DNA of 64,000 bases, from contig NC_018514.1 of NCBI RefSeq assembly GCF_000292915.1, positions 1,612,001 to 1,676,000 of the forward strand, given 5' to 3'. The position numbers and the translations under genes are program-made. The notes beneath the pieces are model-generated. The model did not search any database. It was not told the DNA's origin and saw only the letters and a list, made by a program, of their open reading frames with translations. The stretch comes from Burkholderia cepacia GG4 (GTDB taxonomy: Bacteria; Pseudomonadota; Gammaproteobacteria; Burkholderiales; Burkholderiaceae). Positions 45,436-53,769 of the stretch are shown here, one piece after another (position 1 is the stretch's first letter; every line of letters begins with the position of its first letter).

Positions 45436-45770
45436 GTATTTTGGCTCGATGAAGCGTGACGTCAGCACCACAACAGCGCGGTCGCGCAAAGCCCTGGTTC
45501 GCAGAACGATGCAAGATGGAGAGGAGACGATGTGCCAGTTCAACATGCTCATGGAGTCGGCCGCCGTCGACTCATCACGAACTTTGCAGTGCGATTGCGG
45601 CACCCGCGCGGCGGCGATCGGCACACATCCGCTGGAGTCGTTCGCGACTTCGCAAACACCGAGCGCTCCTTCGTGATCCGGAAGTCGTCGTCGACGCCGC
45701 CGTCTTGTCGATCCGCCATGCCATCCAGGCTGGATCTCGCCTCCAGAGCAACTCTACTTTCCTGAAAGCA

Positions 45771-47312
45771 ATGTACCCCGGAACGCACGCCCAAACACAT
45801 CCCTCGAAGCCCGCCGTGATCATGGCTGCATCAGGGCTGCATGTCACCTTTTCCGAACTCGAAGAGCGGTCTCTCAGGATCGCGAACTGGCTTCGCGCGC
45901 AAGGGATGAACCGCGGCGACGTCGTCGCCATCCTCTCGGAGAACGACCACCGCATATTCGACGTCTACTGGGCGGCCCAGCGCTCGGGGCTCTACGTCGC
46001 GGCGATCAACTTTCATCTCAAGAGCGACGAGATCGAATACATCCTGCGCAACTCCGGCGCGAAATGTCTCTTCGTCGGAGGGGTCGGACAGAATCTCGCG
46101 CGTGCATGGACCGACCTTCCGTCTCTTTCGCATGTCGTGCATTTCGACGTGGCCTCGCCCGGCTCCGTCTCGTTGGGTTCCGTGCTGGAAACGGCGTCGT
46201 CAGAACGTCCAAGGGACGAACCGCGCGGCGCGGACATGCTCTATTCGTCGGGCACGACCGGACGTCCGAAGGGGGTGAGACTTCCGCTGCCCGACCGTCA
46301 GGTGTCGGACGCCGGCGACAGCATGGTCGCCATGTTCGGCGGACATTTCGGGTGCGGCAGCGACACGGTCTATCTCTCCCCGGCGCCGCTCTATCACGCT
46401 GCACCGCTGCGGACTTGCGCCGCGATTCAGGCCATGGGCGGCACCGTCGTCGTGATGGACAAATTCGATGCCGAAGCCGCACTCGCGGCAATCGAGAAAT
46501 ATCGCGTGAACGTCAGCCAATGGGTGCCGACAATGTTCGTCCGGATGTTGAAACTGCCGGACGACATCAGAAGCGCGTATGACGTCAGCAGCATGAAAGT
46601 TGCAATACACGCGGCGGCACCGTGCCCGGTCGACGTGAAACGCAAGATGATGGACTGGTGGGGGCCGGTACTCTATGAGTTCTATGCAAGCACTGAACTG
46701 AACGGGATTACGACCATCAGTCCGTCGGAATGGCTGAACAAGCCGGGGTCGGTCGGACGTTCGATACTCGGCACAATTCACATCTGTGACGAAAGCGGCG
46801 ATGAACTGCCGGCTGGCTCGGACGGGCTCGTCTACTTCGAGCGTGAAACGGCGCCATTCGCGTATCACGAGGACCCCGACAAGACACGTGCGTCCCAACA
46901 CCCCGTTCATTCGACGTGGACGATGGTGGGCGATATCGGCCATGTCGACGACGATGGATTCCTCTACCTGACCGACAGAAAGGGCTTCATGATCATTTCC
47001 GGCGGAGTGAACATCTATCCGCAGGAAGTCGAAAACGCGCTCGCACTCCACCCGGCCATTCTGGACGTGGCGGTCATCGGCATCCCCGATCCGGAGATGG
47101 GGGAACGCGTAAAGGCTGTCGTCACCCTCGCGGAAGGCTATGCGGGAACGGCCGAACTCGAGAAGGAGATCATCGATTTCGCGAAGTCGCGGATTGCCTC
47201 ATACAAGGCACCGAAGAGCGTCGACTTTGTCGACGAATTGCCGCGTACGCCTACCGGAAAGCTGCAGAAGGGCGAATTGCGAAAGCAGTATCTCGCTCGC
47301 GAAAGCGCCTGA
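45771..47312 (+). CDS. Acyl-CoA synthetase (AMP-forming, FadD-like)
   Basis: 513 residues from ATG 45771 (MYPGTHAQTHPSKPAVIM, the usual start of this class); the open frame extends upstream without homology. ANL motifs: P-loop YSSGTTGRPKGVRLP, FYASTELNG, DRKGFMIISGGVNIYPQEVE with the hinge Asp, and catalytic Lys in RTPTGKLQKGELRK. It activates the imported acid with ATP and CoA, the entry step to the surrounding beta-oxidation genes. Confidence 0.93.
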   Translation: MYPGTHAQTHPSKPAVIMAASGLHVTFSELEERSLRIANWLRAQGMNRGDVVAILSENDHRIFDVYWAAQRSGLYVAAINFHLKSDEIEYILRNSGAKCLFVGGVGQNLARAWTDLPSLSHVVHFDVASPGSVSLGSVLETASSERPRDEPRGADMLYSSGTTGRPKGVRLPLPDRQVSDAGDSMVAMFGGHFGCGSDTVYLSPAPLYHAAPLRTCAAIQAMGGTVVVMDKFDAEAALAAIEKYRVNVSQWVPTMFVRMLKLPDDIRSAYDVSSMKVAIHAAAPCPVDVKRKMMDWWGPVLYEFYASTELNGITTISPSEWLNKPGSVGRSILGTIHICDESGDELPAGSDGLVYFERETAPFAYHEDPDKTRASQHPVHSTWTMVGDIGHVDDDGFLYLTDRKGFMIISGGVNIYPQEVENALALHPAILDVAVIGIPDPEMGERVKAVVTLAEGYAGTAELEKEIIDFAKSRIASYKAPKSVDFVDELPRTPTGKLQKGELRKQYLARESA

Positions 47313-47395
47313 TGTACCAGATGCGCCCGCAACCTCTTCCCGCATTCCTTCGAGCGGTAACGGGGCGCGCTCCCGGGATGCGACGGATGATCACA

Positions 47396-47622
47396 TGAGC
47401 ACAGGCGCGAAATCCCTGCATGCGCTGGTCGAGTATTGGCTGGGGCAGCCCTCGACCACGCAAACCAGAGTGGTTCGCTTGGCCGGACGCGGCGCTCGAC
47501 GATGCGTATACGTCGAGCTCGCCGGTCACGGCGAACTCGTGAGGATGTACTTCTTCCGCCACCCCGATCGGGTGTGGCGGGTATTCCCGCCTTCGCACCA
47601 ACGCCCCGCCATGCGTGCTTGA
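47396..47622 (+). CDS. Small hypothetical protein
   Basis: 75 residues (MSTGAKSLHALVEYWLG... with YFFRHPDRVWRVFPP near the end). The ending FFRHxDxxWRVFPP recurs, from memory, in small proteins of conjugative elements and accessory islands of proteobacteria. Function unknown. It stands before relaxase debris, so it may belong to the same decayed element. No strong ribosome site. Confidence 0.45.
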
Positions 47623-47754
47623 TGAAGCGCGTGCGGGCTTCCACAGCCCCGCGGGGAAGCGCTTTCGTGCGATATCACCACTCGGCTGTCGCCCAAGGTC
47701 AGGCTGCGGCCCCGAGCGTGACCCGCGTGAGGCGCAGCGCCTTGGCGGTGGCGT

Positions 47755-48245
47755 GGCGATGGAGTCGAAATCGCACCTGTCCGTCATCGGCTCCACCTGA
47801 CTCGACCAGCAGTTGATCGGTGGCGGCAAGGGGCTGGGCGATCTGGGCTTTGGTGCCGAGGTGAAGGACGCGCTACCCCATCGCGTCGACCTCCTGGCCG
47901 AACAAAGGCTGGCGCATGCGACGCGGGCAGCGCGTCATCCTCGCGGGCAACCTGCCAGCGACATTACATGGGCGTGAGTTGGTCAGGGTTGCGCAGAACA
48001 TCACGGTCGAATCCGGCCTGGAGCATCGACCGGTGGCCAGCGGACAACGCGTGGCCGGCATATACCGGCGCAGCATCATGCTTGCCATCGGGCGCTACGC
48101 CATACTGGATGATGGCGTGGGGGTCGGCCATGGTGCCATGGAAGCCGGTTATCGGACAGCGGCTGAGGCAGCGGCTAGTTGCGACGGTGCGCGGCGGCGG
48201 AGTGTCCTGGGAGATACGGCGGCGGGGCGTGGGCTCTCTATGTAG
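47755..48245 (+). pseudogene. Relaxase (DUF3363 / VirD2-like) C-terminal remnant, frameshifted
   Basis: Three + frames in succession give the end of a DUF3363 relaxase. First VIGST(stop)LDQQLIGGGKGLGDL with EVKDALPHRVDLLAEQ, where TGA replaces the Trp of TWLDRQL. Then RRGQRVILAGNLPATLHGRE and RPVASGQRVAGIYRRSIML with RYAILDDGVG. Then VPWKPVIGQRLRQRL and GGGVSWEIRRRGVG. At least one nonsense and two frame changes. The N-terminal nicking domain is absent. Evidence of a past conjugative or mobilisable element. Confidence 0.75.
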
Positions 48246-48258
48246 TGGAAATGGTTGA

Positions 48259-49218
48259 CTACTTCCGCTGCAAGTTTGTTTGTCGGCGTTTCCTTGCCGC
48301 CGTCTTTTCTGGATTCCCCGCCGCGAGCACAGATGCACGCGAACGCGGGTCCGTCAGACGGGCAACCTCCTGAATCGTCCGTATCAGTTCCGCGGTAATG
48401 TGCGCATAAGAATGCGCACCCCGCTCTACCAGCACGACAAAGCGTTGGATGCCCTTCAATGGCGTAAAGCGCAGCGAAGTGTCGGCGGCCGTCGTTCCGC
48501 GGATAACCGGCAAGACTGAGACGCCGAGGCCATGTCTGACCAAGGCGAGAATCGCCACTTGTGAATCGAGCTCCAATTCAGGTTCAACCCGAAGGTCGTT
48601 CTGAAGAAGAAATTGATCGATCATTCGCCCGGCCCAGGTATTCCGGTCCAGTGCGATGTACGAAGCAGACCGCATCGCCTCATCGAGTGTCAATTTGGGA
48701 TGGTTCGCGGACTGAACCAGTGCAACCGGATCCGTATACAAGTGATGTACGGTCAGGGTGGGATCCAAAGCGCCAGGTGGGTTGTTTACTATCGCTGCAT
48801 CCAGAATACCCGCCTCCACCTGAGCGACAAGGCTTGATGCAGTCCCAATTACGATCCTGATCTTCAGCCTGGGATTCTTAGTTTTCAGGCGCTCCAGTAC
48901 CTCTGGAAAGATACCGATCAAGACTGTGTTGATGACGCCTAGGGAAATCTGACCTTGCAATGCATCGGTGTCAGAGAGCTGCTGCAGTTCCTCATATGTC
49001 GAGAGCATCTTCGCCGCGATAGGAAGCATCCGAATCCCGGTGGAGGAAAGCGTCAATGATCGCTTCGTCCGGACGAACAGGGGGATGCCCAAGCGCTCCT
49101 CAAGCAACTTGAACTGCGCACTGACGGCAGCGGGGGAAAGGTGTACTTCTTCCGCGGCCGCGACAACCGTGCCCAGACGATGGAAAGCAATTAGTGCGCG
49201 GAGAGTTCTCAATAGCAT
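48259..49218 (-). CDS. LysR-family transcriptional regulator
   Basis: 319 residues. Helix-turn-helix LRTLRALIAFHRLGTVVAAA, EEVHLSPAAVSAQFKLLEERL and a standard effector domain (GQISLGVINTVLIGIFPEVL, LVRHGLGVSVLPVI). Complete, with no sign of decay, although it lies between two pseudogene clusters. It may regulate the UxaA-type operon 1.4 kb to the right; the intervening remnants were perhaps inserted later. Confidence 0.88.
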   Translation of the reverse strand: MLLRTLRALIAFHRLGTVVAAAEEVHLSPAAVSAQFKLLEERLGIPLFVRTKRSLTLSSTGIRMLPIAAKMLSTYEELQQLSDTDALQGQISLGVINTVLIGIFPEVLERLKTKNPRLKIRIVIGTASSLVAQVEAGILDAAIVNNPPGALDPTLTVHHLYTDPVALVQSANHPKLTLDEAMRSASYIALDRNTWAGRMIDQFLLQNDLRVEPELELDSQVAILALVRHGLGVSVLPVIRGTTAADTSLRFTPLKGIQRFVVLVERGAHSYAHITAELIRTIQEVARLTDPRSRASVLAAGNPEKTAARKRRQTNLQRK

Positions 49219-49259
49219 TGCGTTGTCTTTGGGAAGAAGGCGGAGCCGAATATTCCGAA

Positions 49260-49715
49260 GTCGTATGCGTGACCAATAGCGTCAGCGGCATGGGCCAGAT
49301 GGCGCCCATGCATCAGCAGCGGGCGCGACGCTACTGTCGTGTGCCCGAGCACTGGTTGGCCGATGGCAGCCTTACGAAGCTGCAGGCCACCGAGGAACTG
49401 CAGACCAGGGCCACGCAGGCCGTGGTAAGTCTGCCCAGCGGTCGCAACTCCACCATTGATCCCTTCGCGCCCAAGGACAGCGGCAGCACCGCGCTGGCGC
49501 GGTAGAGCGACCTCATGAGCAGCGATGCTGGCAAGGCGTATTACCGTCAGCGTGGCGCCCCGGTGGAATGCGCCAACGTACAGTTGCGCCGCCGGAGCTT
49601 GCAGCAGTTCAACGTGCGCGGGTTGCTCAATGCCCATGCCGTGCTGCTGTGGAACGGGTTGGCGCACAACCTCATGCGTATGCGCTCGCATGGCATCGCG
49701 ATCGCAGTGAACTGA
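49260..49715 (+). pseudogene. IS1182-type transposase C-terminal remnant with in-frame stop
   Basis: One frame reads VPEHWLADGSLTKLQATEEL, then DPFAPKDSGSTALAR, a TAG at 49503, and resumes in the same frame with MSSDAGKAYYRQRGAPVECA, then RRRSLQQFNVRGLLNAHAVL and LLWNGLAHNLMRMRS. This is the second half of a DDE transposase of the IS1182/IS5-like type; the stop replaces a conserved Trp (TGG to TAG). The first half and the inverted ends are missing. Confidence 0.75.
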
Positions 49716-50080
49716 AGCCCCGGCCGATTCGCACCGCACGTGCCTGATCGGCTGCACTATCCCTGGAGGACCCCAGGGCTTGGTATGGCGATCGTGGCGC
49801 GCGGACTGCAGGCATCCAGGAGCTACTCGTGTGCCATTACGGCTGGCAGCGTCAACAACGCTCATCAGGCACCACGCATGTCAAATCGTCCACAGCTTCT
49901 CAGCACATTCCGTTGCCCCATGCACGGGAGCATGGAAACCATTCTGCGTCCAGTTACATAATTTCTTCATCTCAGAACCGGAAAAAACAGTTTTCCAAGG
50001 ATATGACAGCCTCCTAAGATTACGCAATAGGCACGTTGGCGTGTTGCGAATTTGCCCGACAGAAGATCAGGAGACAGCAG
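49716..50080. other. Intergenic debris
   Basis: 365 nt between the transposase remnant and the receptor remnant. No gene supported. GC falls noticeably toward 49900-50080. Confidence 0.4.
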
Positions 50081-50517
50081 ATGGTCCGCTTCAAGCGGCT
50101 TCTTTTAATGGTTGCACAAGCCATCTGTGTATGGCTTCAAAAACTTCCTTCGCGGCTGCTTGGCGAGACCGCCCCATTACTCTGGTTGTGCCTTTCGCAC
50201 ATTCGGAAAGCTCGAAGTCTATTGCGCGAATCATCGGAGTCAATTCGAGTGCTGAACTTGGGCAGCCCATCGTCGTTGAGAAGTTTCCGGGTGCGGGAGC
50301 ACGGTTGGCGCACAAGTACGTGGCGCGGTACGCCGCGAATGGCCGTACGCTCCTTCTGGTCTCCTATCTCTCAATTCTCCCGGCACGGCGAAGAAGGTAG
50401 GTAACCTCGGCGCAATTCCGGTCGGTAGCTCACCGCGAGCCTATGCCAAGTTCATCTCGGGCGAGTATGAGCAGCGGGGAGAAATCGTCAAGTCCATGGA
50501 CATCAAATTGGACTGAT
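50081..50517 (+). pseudogene. Tripartite tricarboxylate transporter receptor (Bug family), internally deleted
   Basis: MVRFKRLLLMVAQAI gives a signal-peptide-like start in one frame; the next frame carries WRDRPITLVVPFAHSESSKS and AELGQPIVVEKFPGAGARLA, the N-terminal lobe of Bug receptors. After about 50390 the sequence jumps to GAIPVGSSPRAYAKFISGEY and EQRGEIVKSMDIKLD, the family's C-terminus. Roughly 200 central residues are missing and at least one frameshift is present. It sits directly before the UxaA-type genes, so it probably belonged to that catabolic unit. Confidence 0.75.
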
Positions 50518-50578
50518 CTTTGGAACATCCAATCAACCGCAGCAAAAGCGGGAAACTTGAAAAATGAGGTCGATCCAC

Positions 50579-50926
50579 ATGTCATCAGAAACACGCACAA
50601 GAAGTGCCGAAGAACCGGTGCACGCCGGCTTCATGAAGGCTCTTGTCCTCCACGACGGTGATCACGTAGCTGTCGCGGTCGGAAACGGAGGCGCGGGACA
50701 AGAATGTTGGATACAGAACGTGAATGGCACAACGTCGACCGTGACCCTGAGGAGCGACGTGCCATTCGGGCATAAATTGGCAGTGCGAGACATTGCTGTG
50801 GGCGAGACGGTCAGCAAGTATGGCCAGCCTATTGGGGTAGCTACGCAAGACATTTCTGTTGGCATGCATGTTCACACACATAACCTTGGCGGTCATCGCG
50901 CCAATCTTCGAGGAGAGTCGCAATGA
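50579..50926 (+). CDS. UxaA-family hydro-lyase, small (SAF-domain) subunit
   Basis: 115 residues. It corresponds to the N-terminal SAF domain of altronate/galactarate dehydratases: KALVLHDGDHVAVAV, a central VPFGHKLAVRDIAVGE with the substrate-binding His, and YGQPIGVATQDISVGMHVH, then THNL. As in sulfolactate sulfo-lyase (SuyA) and some sugar-acid dehydratases the domain is a separate polypeptide. ATG 50579 is used; an ATG five codons earlier is possible. Overlaps the large subunit by 4 nt. GC is lower than in most of the window. Confidence 0.85.
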   Translation: MSSETRTRSAEEPVHAGFMKALVLHDGDHVAVAVGNGGAGQECWIQNVNGTTSTVTLRSDVPFGHKLAVRDIAVGETVSKYGQPIGVATQDISVGMHVHTHNLGGHRANLRGESQ

Positions 50927-52143
50927 TTCAGGCTGCACCCAATAATGAATTCTGGGGATATGAGCGGGAAAGTGGTGGCGCTGGCGTTCGCAACAAAGTT
51001 CTAATTCTGCCAATGGATCGTTTTTCCAATCAGATTGCGTGGGCTGTGGAAAACGTCGTGGCTGGCGTCGCCCGGTTCATCACGCCCGGGGACATGGGGA
51101 AGCACTCCAAGGATCGTGATCGGCTGTTTCGCGTCGTAGCTGGACTTGCGTGCAACCCGAACGTGCACAGTGTCTTGTTGATTGGGGTGCGGGCTGATTT
51201 CAATTATCCGGAGACGCGTCTGGCGCGCGTCGTCGAGTTCCTCGAGCAACGCGGCAAGCGGTTCGAAGTTGTGATGGCGAGCGAACATGGCGGTATGGGA
51301 CAAGCTACGCTCACCGCACAGAAAATTGCGCGCAAGATGGTGCGCGAAGCTGCACTCCAGCGGCGCGTCCCGGTCCCCTTGTCTAACCTCACCATCGGTA
51401 TTAAATGCGGCATTTCAGACGGAACGTCAGGCATTGCAGGCAACCCCGCGCTTGGTGCAGCGATGGATTGTCTCGTTGATGCCGGGGGAACGGTTATCTT
51501 CTCGGAGACCACCGAAATCATTGGTGCTGAGGCGATTCTGGCAGAGCGCGCGGTCGACGACGAGACGCGTCGACGCATTCTCGATATGGTTGCCCGTACG
51601 GAAGCGCAGGCGCGTTCGGTAGGAGAGGATATCCGATCTATCAATCCGATTCCCTCCAACATTCGGGCAGGCATTTCCACACTTGAAGAAAAATCCTTGG
51701 GGGCTATTGCCAAGGGCGGAACATCTACATTGCAGGGCGCCTTGGAGTATGCCACTCAGCCGCGGGGCAACGGACTCCATTTCATGGATGGCTGGATGGC
51801 GGCGCACACACTCATTCCCGGACTAGCGGCGGCTGGCGCACAGATCACCGTGTTCCAGAGTGGTGGCGGCGATATGCCGTTCGACCCCCCGGTGCCGGCG
51901 GTAAATCCCGGGGTCGTCGCGCCGACGTTCTTCATGAGCGGAAATCCGAATCTTGCAGAGAAATTGGAGATCGGACTCGATTTCAACTCTTCTGCCGTTC
52001 TGACAGGTGAGCGAACCTTGCCAGAAATCGGTGCAGAAATACTTCACGCCCTGATCGAGACTGCGAGTGGGCGCCTAACTTGGGGCGAAACGACCAACTT
52101 CAAAGACGCGACCGAGGTATGGTTCGACGGTCCATTCTTCTGA
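50923..52143 (+). CDS. UxaA-family hydro-lyase, large subunit
   Basis: 406 residues, the catalytic part of UxaA/GarD/SuyB-type enzymes: GYERESGGAGVRNKVLILP, then TIGIKCGISDGTSGIAGNPA and LVDAGGTVIFSETTEIIGAE. These iron-dependent enzymes remove water (or sulfite) from C2-C3 of sugar acids, hydroxy-dicarboxylates or sulfolactate. With the small subunit and the ACS transporter downstream it forms a simple uptake-and-dehydration unit. The substrate cannot be fixed from sequence. Confidence 0.88.
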   Translation: MIQAAPNNEFWGYERESGGAGVRNKVLILPMDRFSNQIAWAVENVVAGVARFITPGDMGKHSKDRDRLFRVVAGLACNPNVHSVLLIGVRADFNYPETRLARVVEFLEQRGKRFEVVMASEHGGMGQATLTAQKIARKMVREAALQRRVPVPLSNLTIGIKCGISDGTSGIAGNPALGAAMDCLVDAGGTVIFSETTEIIGAEAILAERAVDDETRRRILDMVARTEAQARSVGEDIRSINPIPSNIRAGISTLEEKSLGAIAKGGTSTLQGALEYATQPRGNGLHFMDGWMAAHTLIPGLAAAGAQITVFQSGGGDMPFDPPVPAVNPGVVAPTFFMSGNPNLAEKLEIGLDFNSSAVLTGERTLPEIGAEILHALIETASGRLTWGETTNFKDATEVWFDGPFF

Positions 52144-52380
52144 CCGGCCATCCAATCTTCAGTCTGCTTGAATTGTGTTACCTGCTCGCAGAGGTGATTT
52201 CAAAGAATGATGGCGCGCAATATAGTGCGCCATCTTGAGAAACACTTCGTCAATGGATTTGACTCTTTGCCCCTAAATCCTTCGACATCACATGACTTAA
52301 ATTTACTGCTTTAATTATCGAGAAGATTCTAACGATAAACAACCGCATGAATCTAATATTCTCACATACATGGAGACATC

Positions 52381-53664
52381 ATGCAATCAAGATCAATAGC
52401 AGGGGCGCGCGTGGAAAGCCCCTCGCGGCAGCGCCATGTCTTGGCACTAATCCTTTTGGTTGTACTTTTCTTCTCTTTCATTGACCGAGTCAATGTGTCG
52501 ATTTTGGTCGTCGACCCGGAGTTCCTCGCGGACATGGGGATAGCGGGCTCCGCCTTACAGAAAGGCATGCTGATGACGGTGTTTCTGGCCGCATATGGCA
52601 TTGGCAATGTCTTCTTGAGTCCGCTTGGGGACCGGGTGGGTCCGCGCAAGGCGATGTCAATTGCAATCGCGATCTGGTCCGTTTCCCTATTGGTTGGCGG
52701 TATTACCTCGACCTTCACGGCAATGCTGGCCTCGCGCGTCATTCTTGGACTCAGCGAGGGCGTGCATTTTCCGATGCAGAGCAAGTACGTGAAAGAATGG
52801 TATCCACTTTCTGAACGAGGGAAGGCGAATTCGATCTGGCAAGCAGGCATTTCTGTTGCACCAGCCCTGGCGATGCCACTGTTCACTTTCATCATTCACA
52901 CGAGCGGTTGGCGCTCCAGCTTCTTTATTCTTTGCGCGGCCGGCCTCATCCCGCTCACTTTGATTTGGTTCTTTACCAGCGATACGCCACGACAGAACAA
53001 GAGGGTAAACGAACTCGAATTGACGCACATCGAGACTGGATTGCGCAAAGAGCATGAGGCGCTGAAGAACCATCAGACAACGGTCCAGCAGATCAAGTCA
53101 TTCGCTGGGAATTATCAATTTTGGCTGCTGACGCTCTACTATGCTCTGCACAACGCGATATTCTGGGGAATGATGACGTGGCTCCCAACGTATTTGAAGG
53201 AGGCGCGCGGTTTCTCTTGGTCGGCCATGGGTCTGCTGTCGTCCTTGCCTTGGATCGTCTCGTTGTTCGCGAAGTTTGTCGGCGGGTATCTGTTGGACCG
53301 CGCAAATCGACGCGCACCGTTCATCTTCTGGGCGATGGTTGCCGTTACGTTGGGCGTGTATCTCGGCGCTAGTTTGGAGAATGCAACGATTTCGGCGATC
53401 CTGCTGGCGATTGGAATTGGCGCGACGGGCTTCGCTTTGCCAGCCATTTGGACGCTGCTTCAAGACCTCGTTCCATCTCACTCAATCGGGGCCGGCGCAG
53501 GAATGATGAACGGCTTGGCGACCGGCTTGTCTGCGCTTGCCCCGCTCATGATCGGCTTCGTGGTCAAGACGACTGGATCCTATGCGGATGGACTATATGC
53601 CTTGGTTGGATGCAGCATATTCGCCGGATTGATCATGCTTTGCATGACGCTGAAGGGGAAATGA
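52381..53664 (+). CDS. MFS transporter, anion:cation symporter (ACS) family
   Basis: 427 residues and 12 membrane segments. SFIDRVNVSILVVDPEFLADMGI in segment 1, GNVFLSPLGDRVGPRKAM after segment 2 and SEGVHFPMQSKYVKEWYP in segment 4 are marks of the ACS family (glucarate, galactonate, tartrate, phthalate carriers). Likely imports the acid used by the UxaA-type enzyme 237 nt upstream. The A+T-rich gap before it (52240-52370) looks like a promoter of its own. GGAGACATC precedes the ATG. Confidence 0.9.
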   Translation: MQSRSIAGARVESPSRQRHVLALILLVVLFFSFIDRVNVSILVVDPEFLADMGIAGSALQKGMLMTVFLAAYGIGNVFLSPLGDRVGPRKAMSIAIAIWSVSLLVGGITSTFTAMLASRVILGLSEGVHFPMQSKYVKEWYPLSERGKANSIWQAGISVAPALAMPLFTFIIHTSGWRSSFFILCAAGLIPLTLIWFFTSDTPRQNKRVNELELTHIETGLRKEHEALKNHQTTVQQIKSFAGNYQFWLLTLYYALHNAIFWGMMTWLPTYLKEARGFSWSAMGLLSSLPWIVSLFAKFVGGYLLDRANRRAPFIFWAMVAVTLGVYLGASLENATISAILLAIGIGATGFALPAIWTLLQDLVPSHSIGAGAGMMNGLATGLSALAPLMIGFVVKTTGSYADGLYALVGCSIFAGLIMLCMTLKGK

Positions 53665-53683
53665 CTCTGCTGGCACGGGGAAA

Positions 53684-53727
53684 CACGTAAGGCCCTGCGA
53701 ACTTCCCGGTTCGCAGGGCCTTACGTG
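53684..53727. terminator. 19-bp perfect stem, bidirectional terminator-like
   Basis: Arms 53684-53702 and 53709-53727 (CACGTAAGGCCCTGCGAAC and its exact complement) with a 6-nt TTCCCG loop. It lies 19 nt after the MFS stop and 42 nt beyond the stop of the convergent acyl-CoA dehydrogenase gene, so it can serve both. It marks the boundary between the low-GC insert and the fadB operon. Confidence 0.8.
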
Positions 53728-53769
53728 CCGTTCGTACGCCATGCAAGATACTCCGCGCAACCCGCACGA

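Larger units (their letters stand above)
45013..45770. other. Divergent control region between tannase and ligase genes
   Basis: 758 nt. It holds the 19-bp dyad (45099) and tandem TACTnnnnAGTA sites (45405). A frame from an ATG at 45210 with AAGGAG upstream could encode about 75 residues, but it shows no family and poor codon bias. From the operators to the ligase ATG there are 335 nt without a supported gene, implying a long leader. Confidence 0.5.

Noticed and set aside
45210..45436. Short frame with AAGGAG upstream between tannase and ligase genes
   Set aside because: About 75 codons, no recognisable family, poor codon bias, and it overlaps the operator region.
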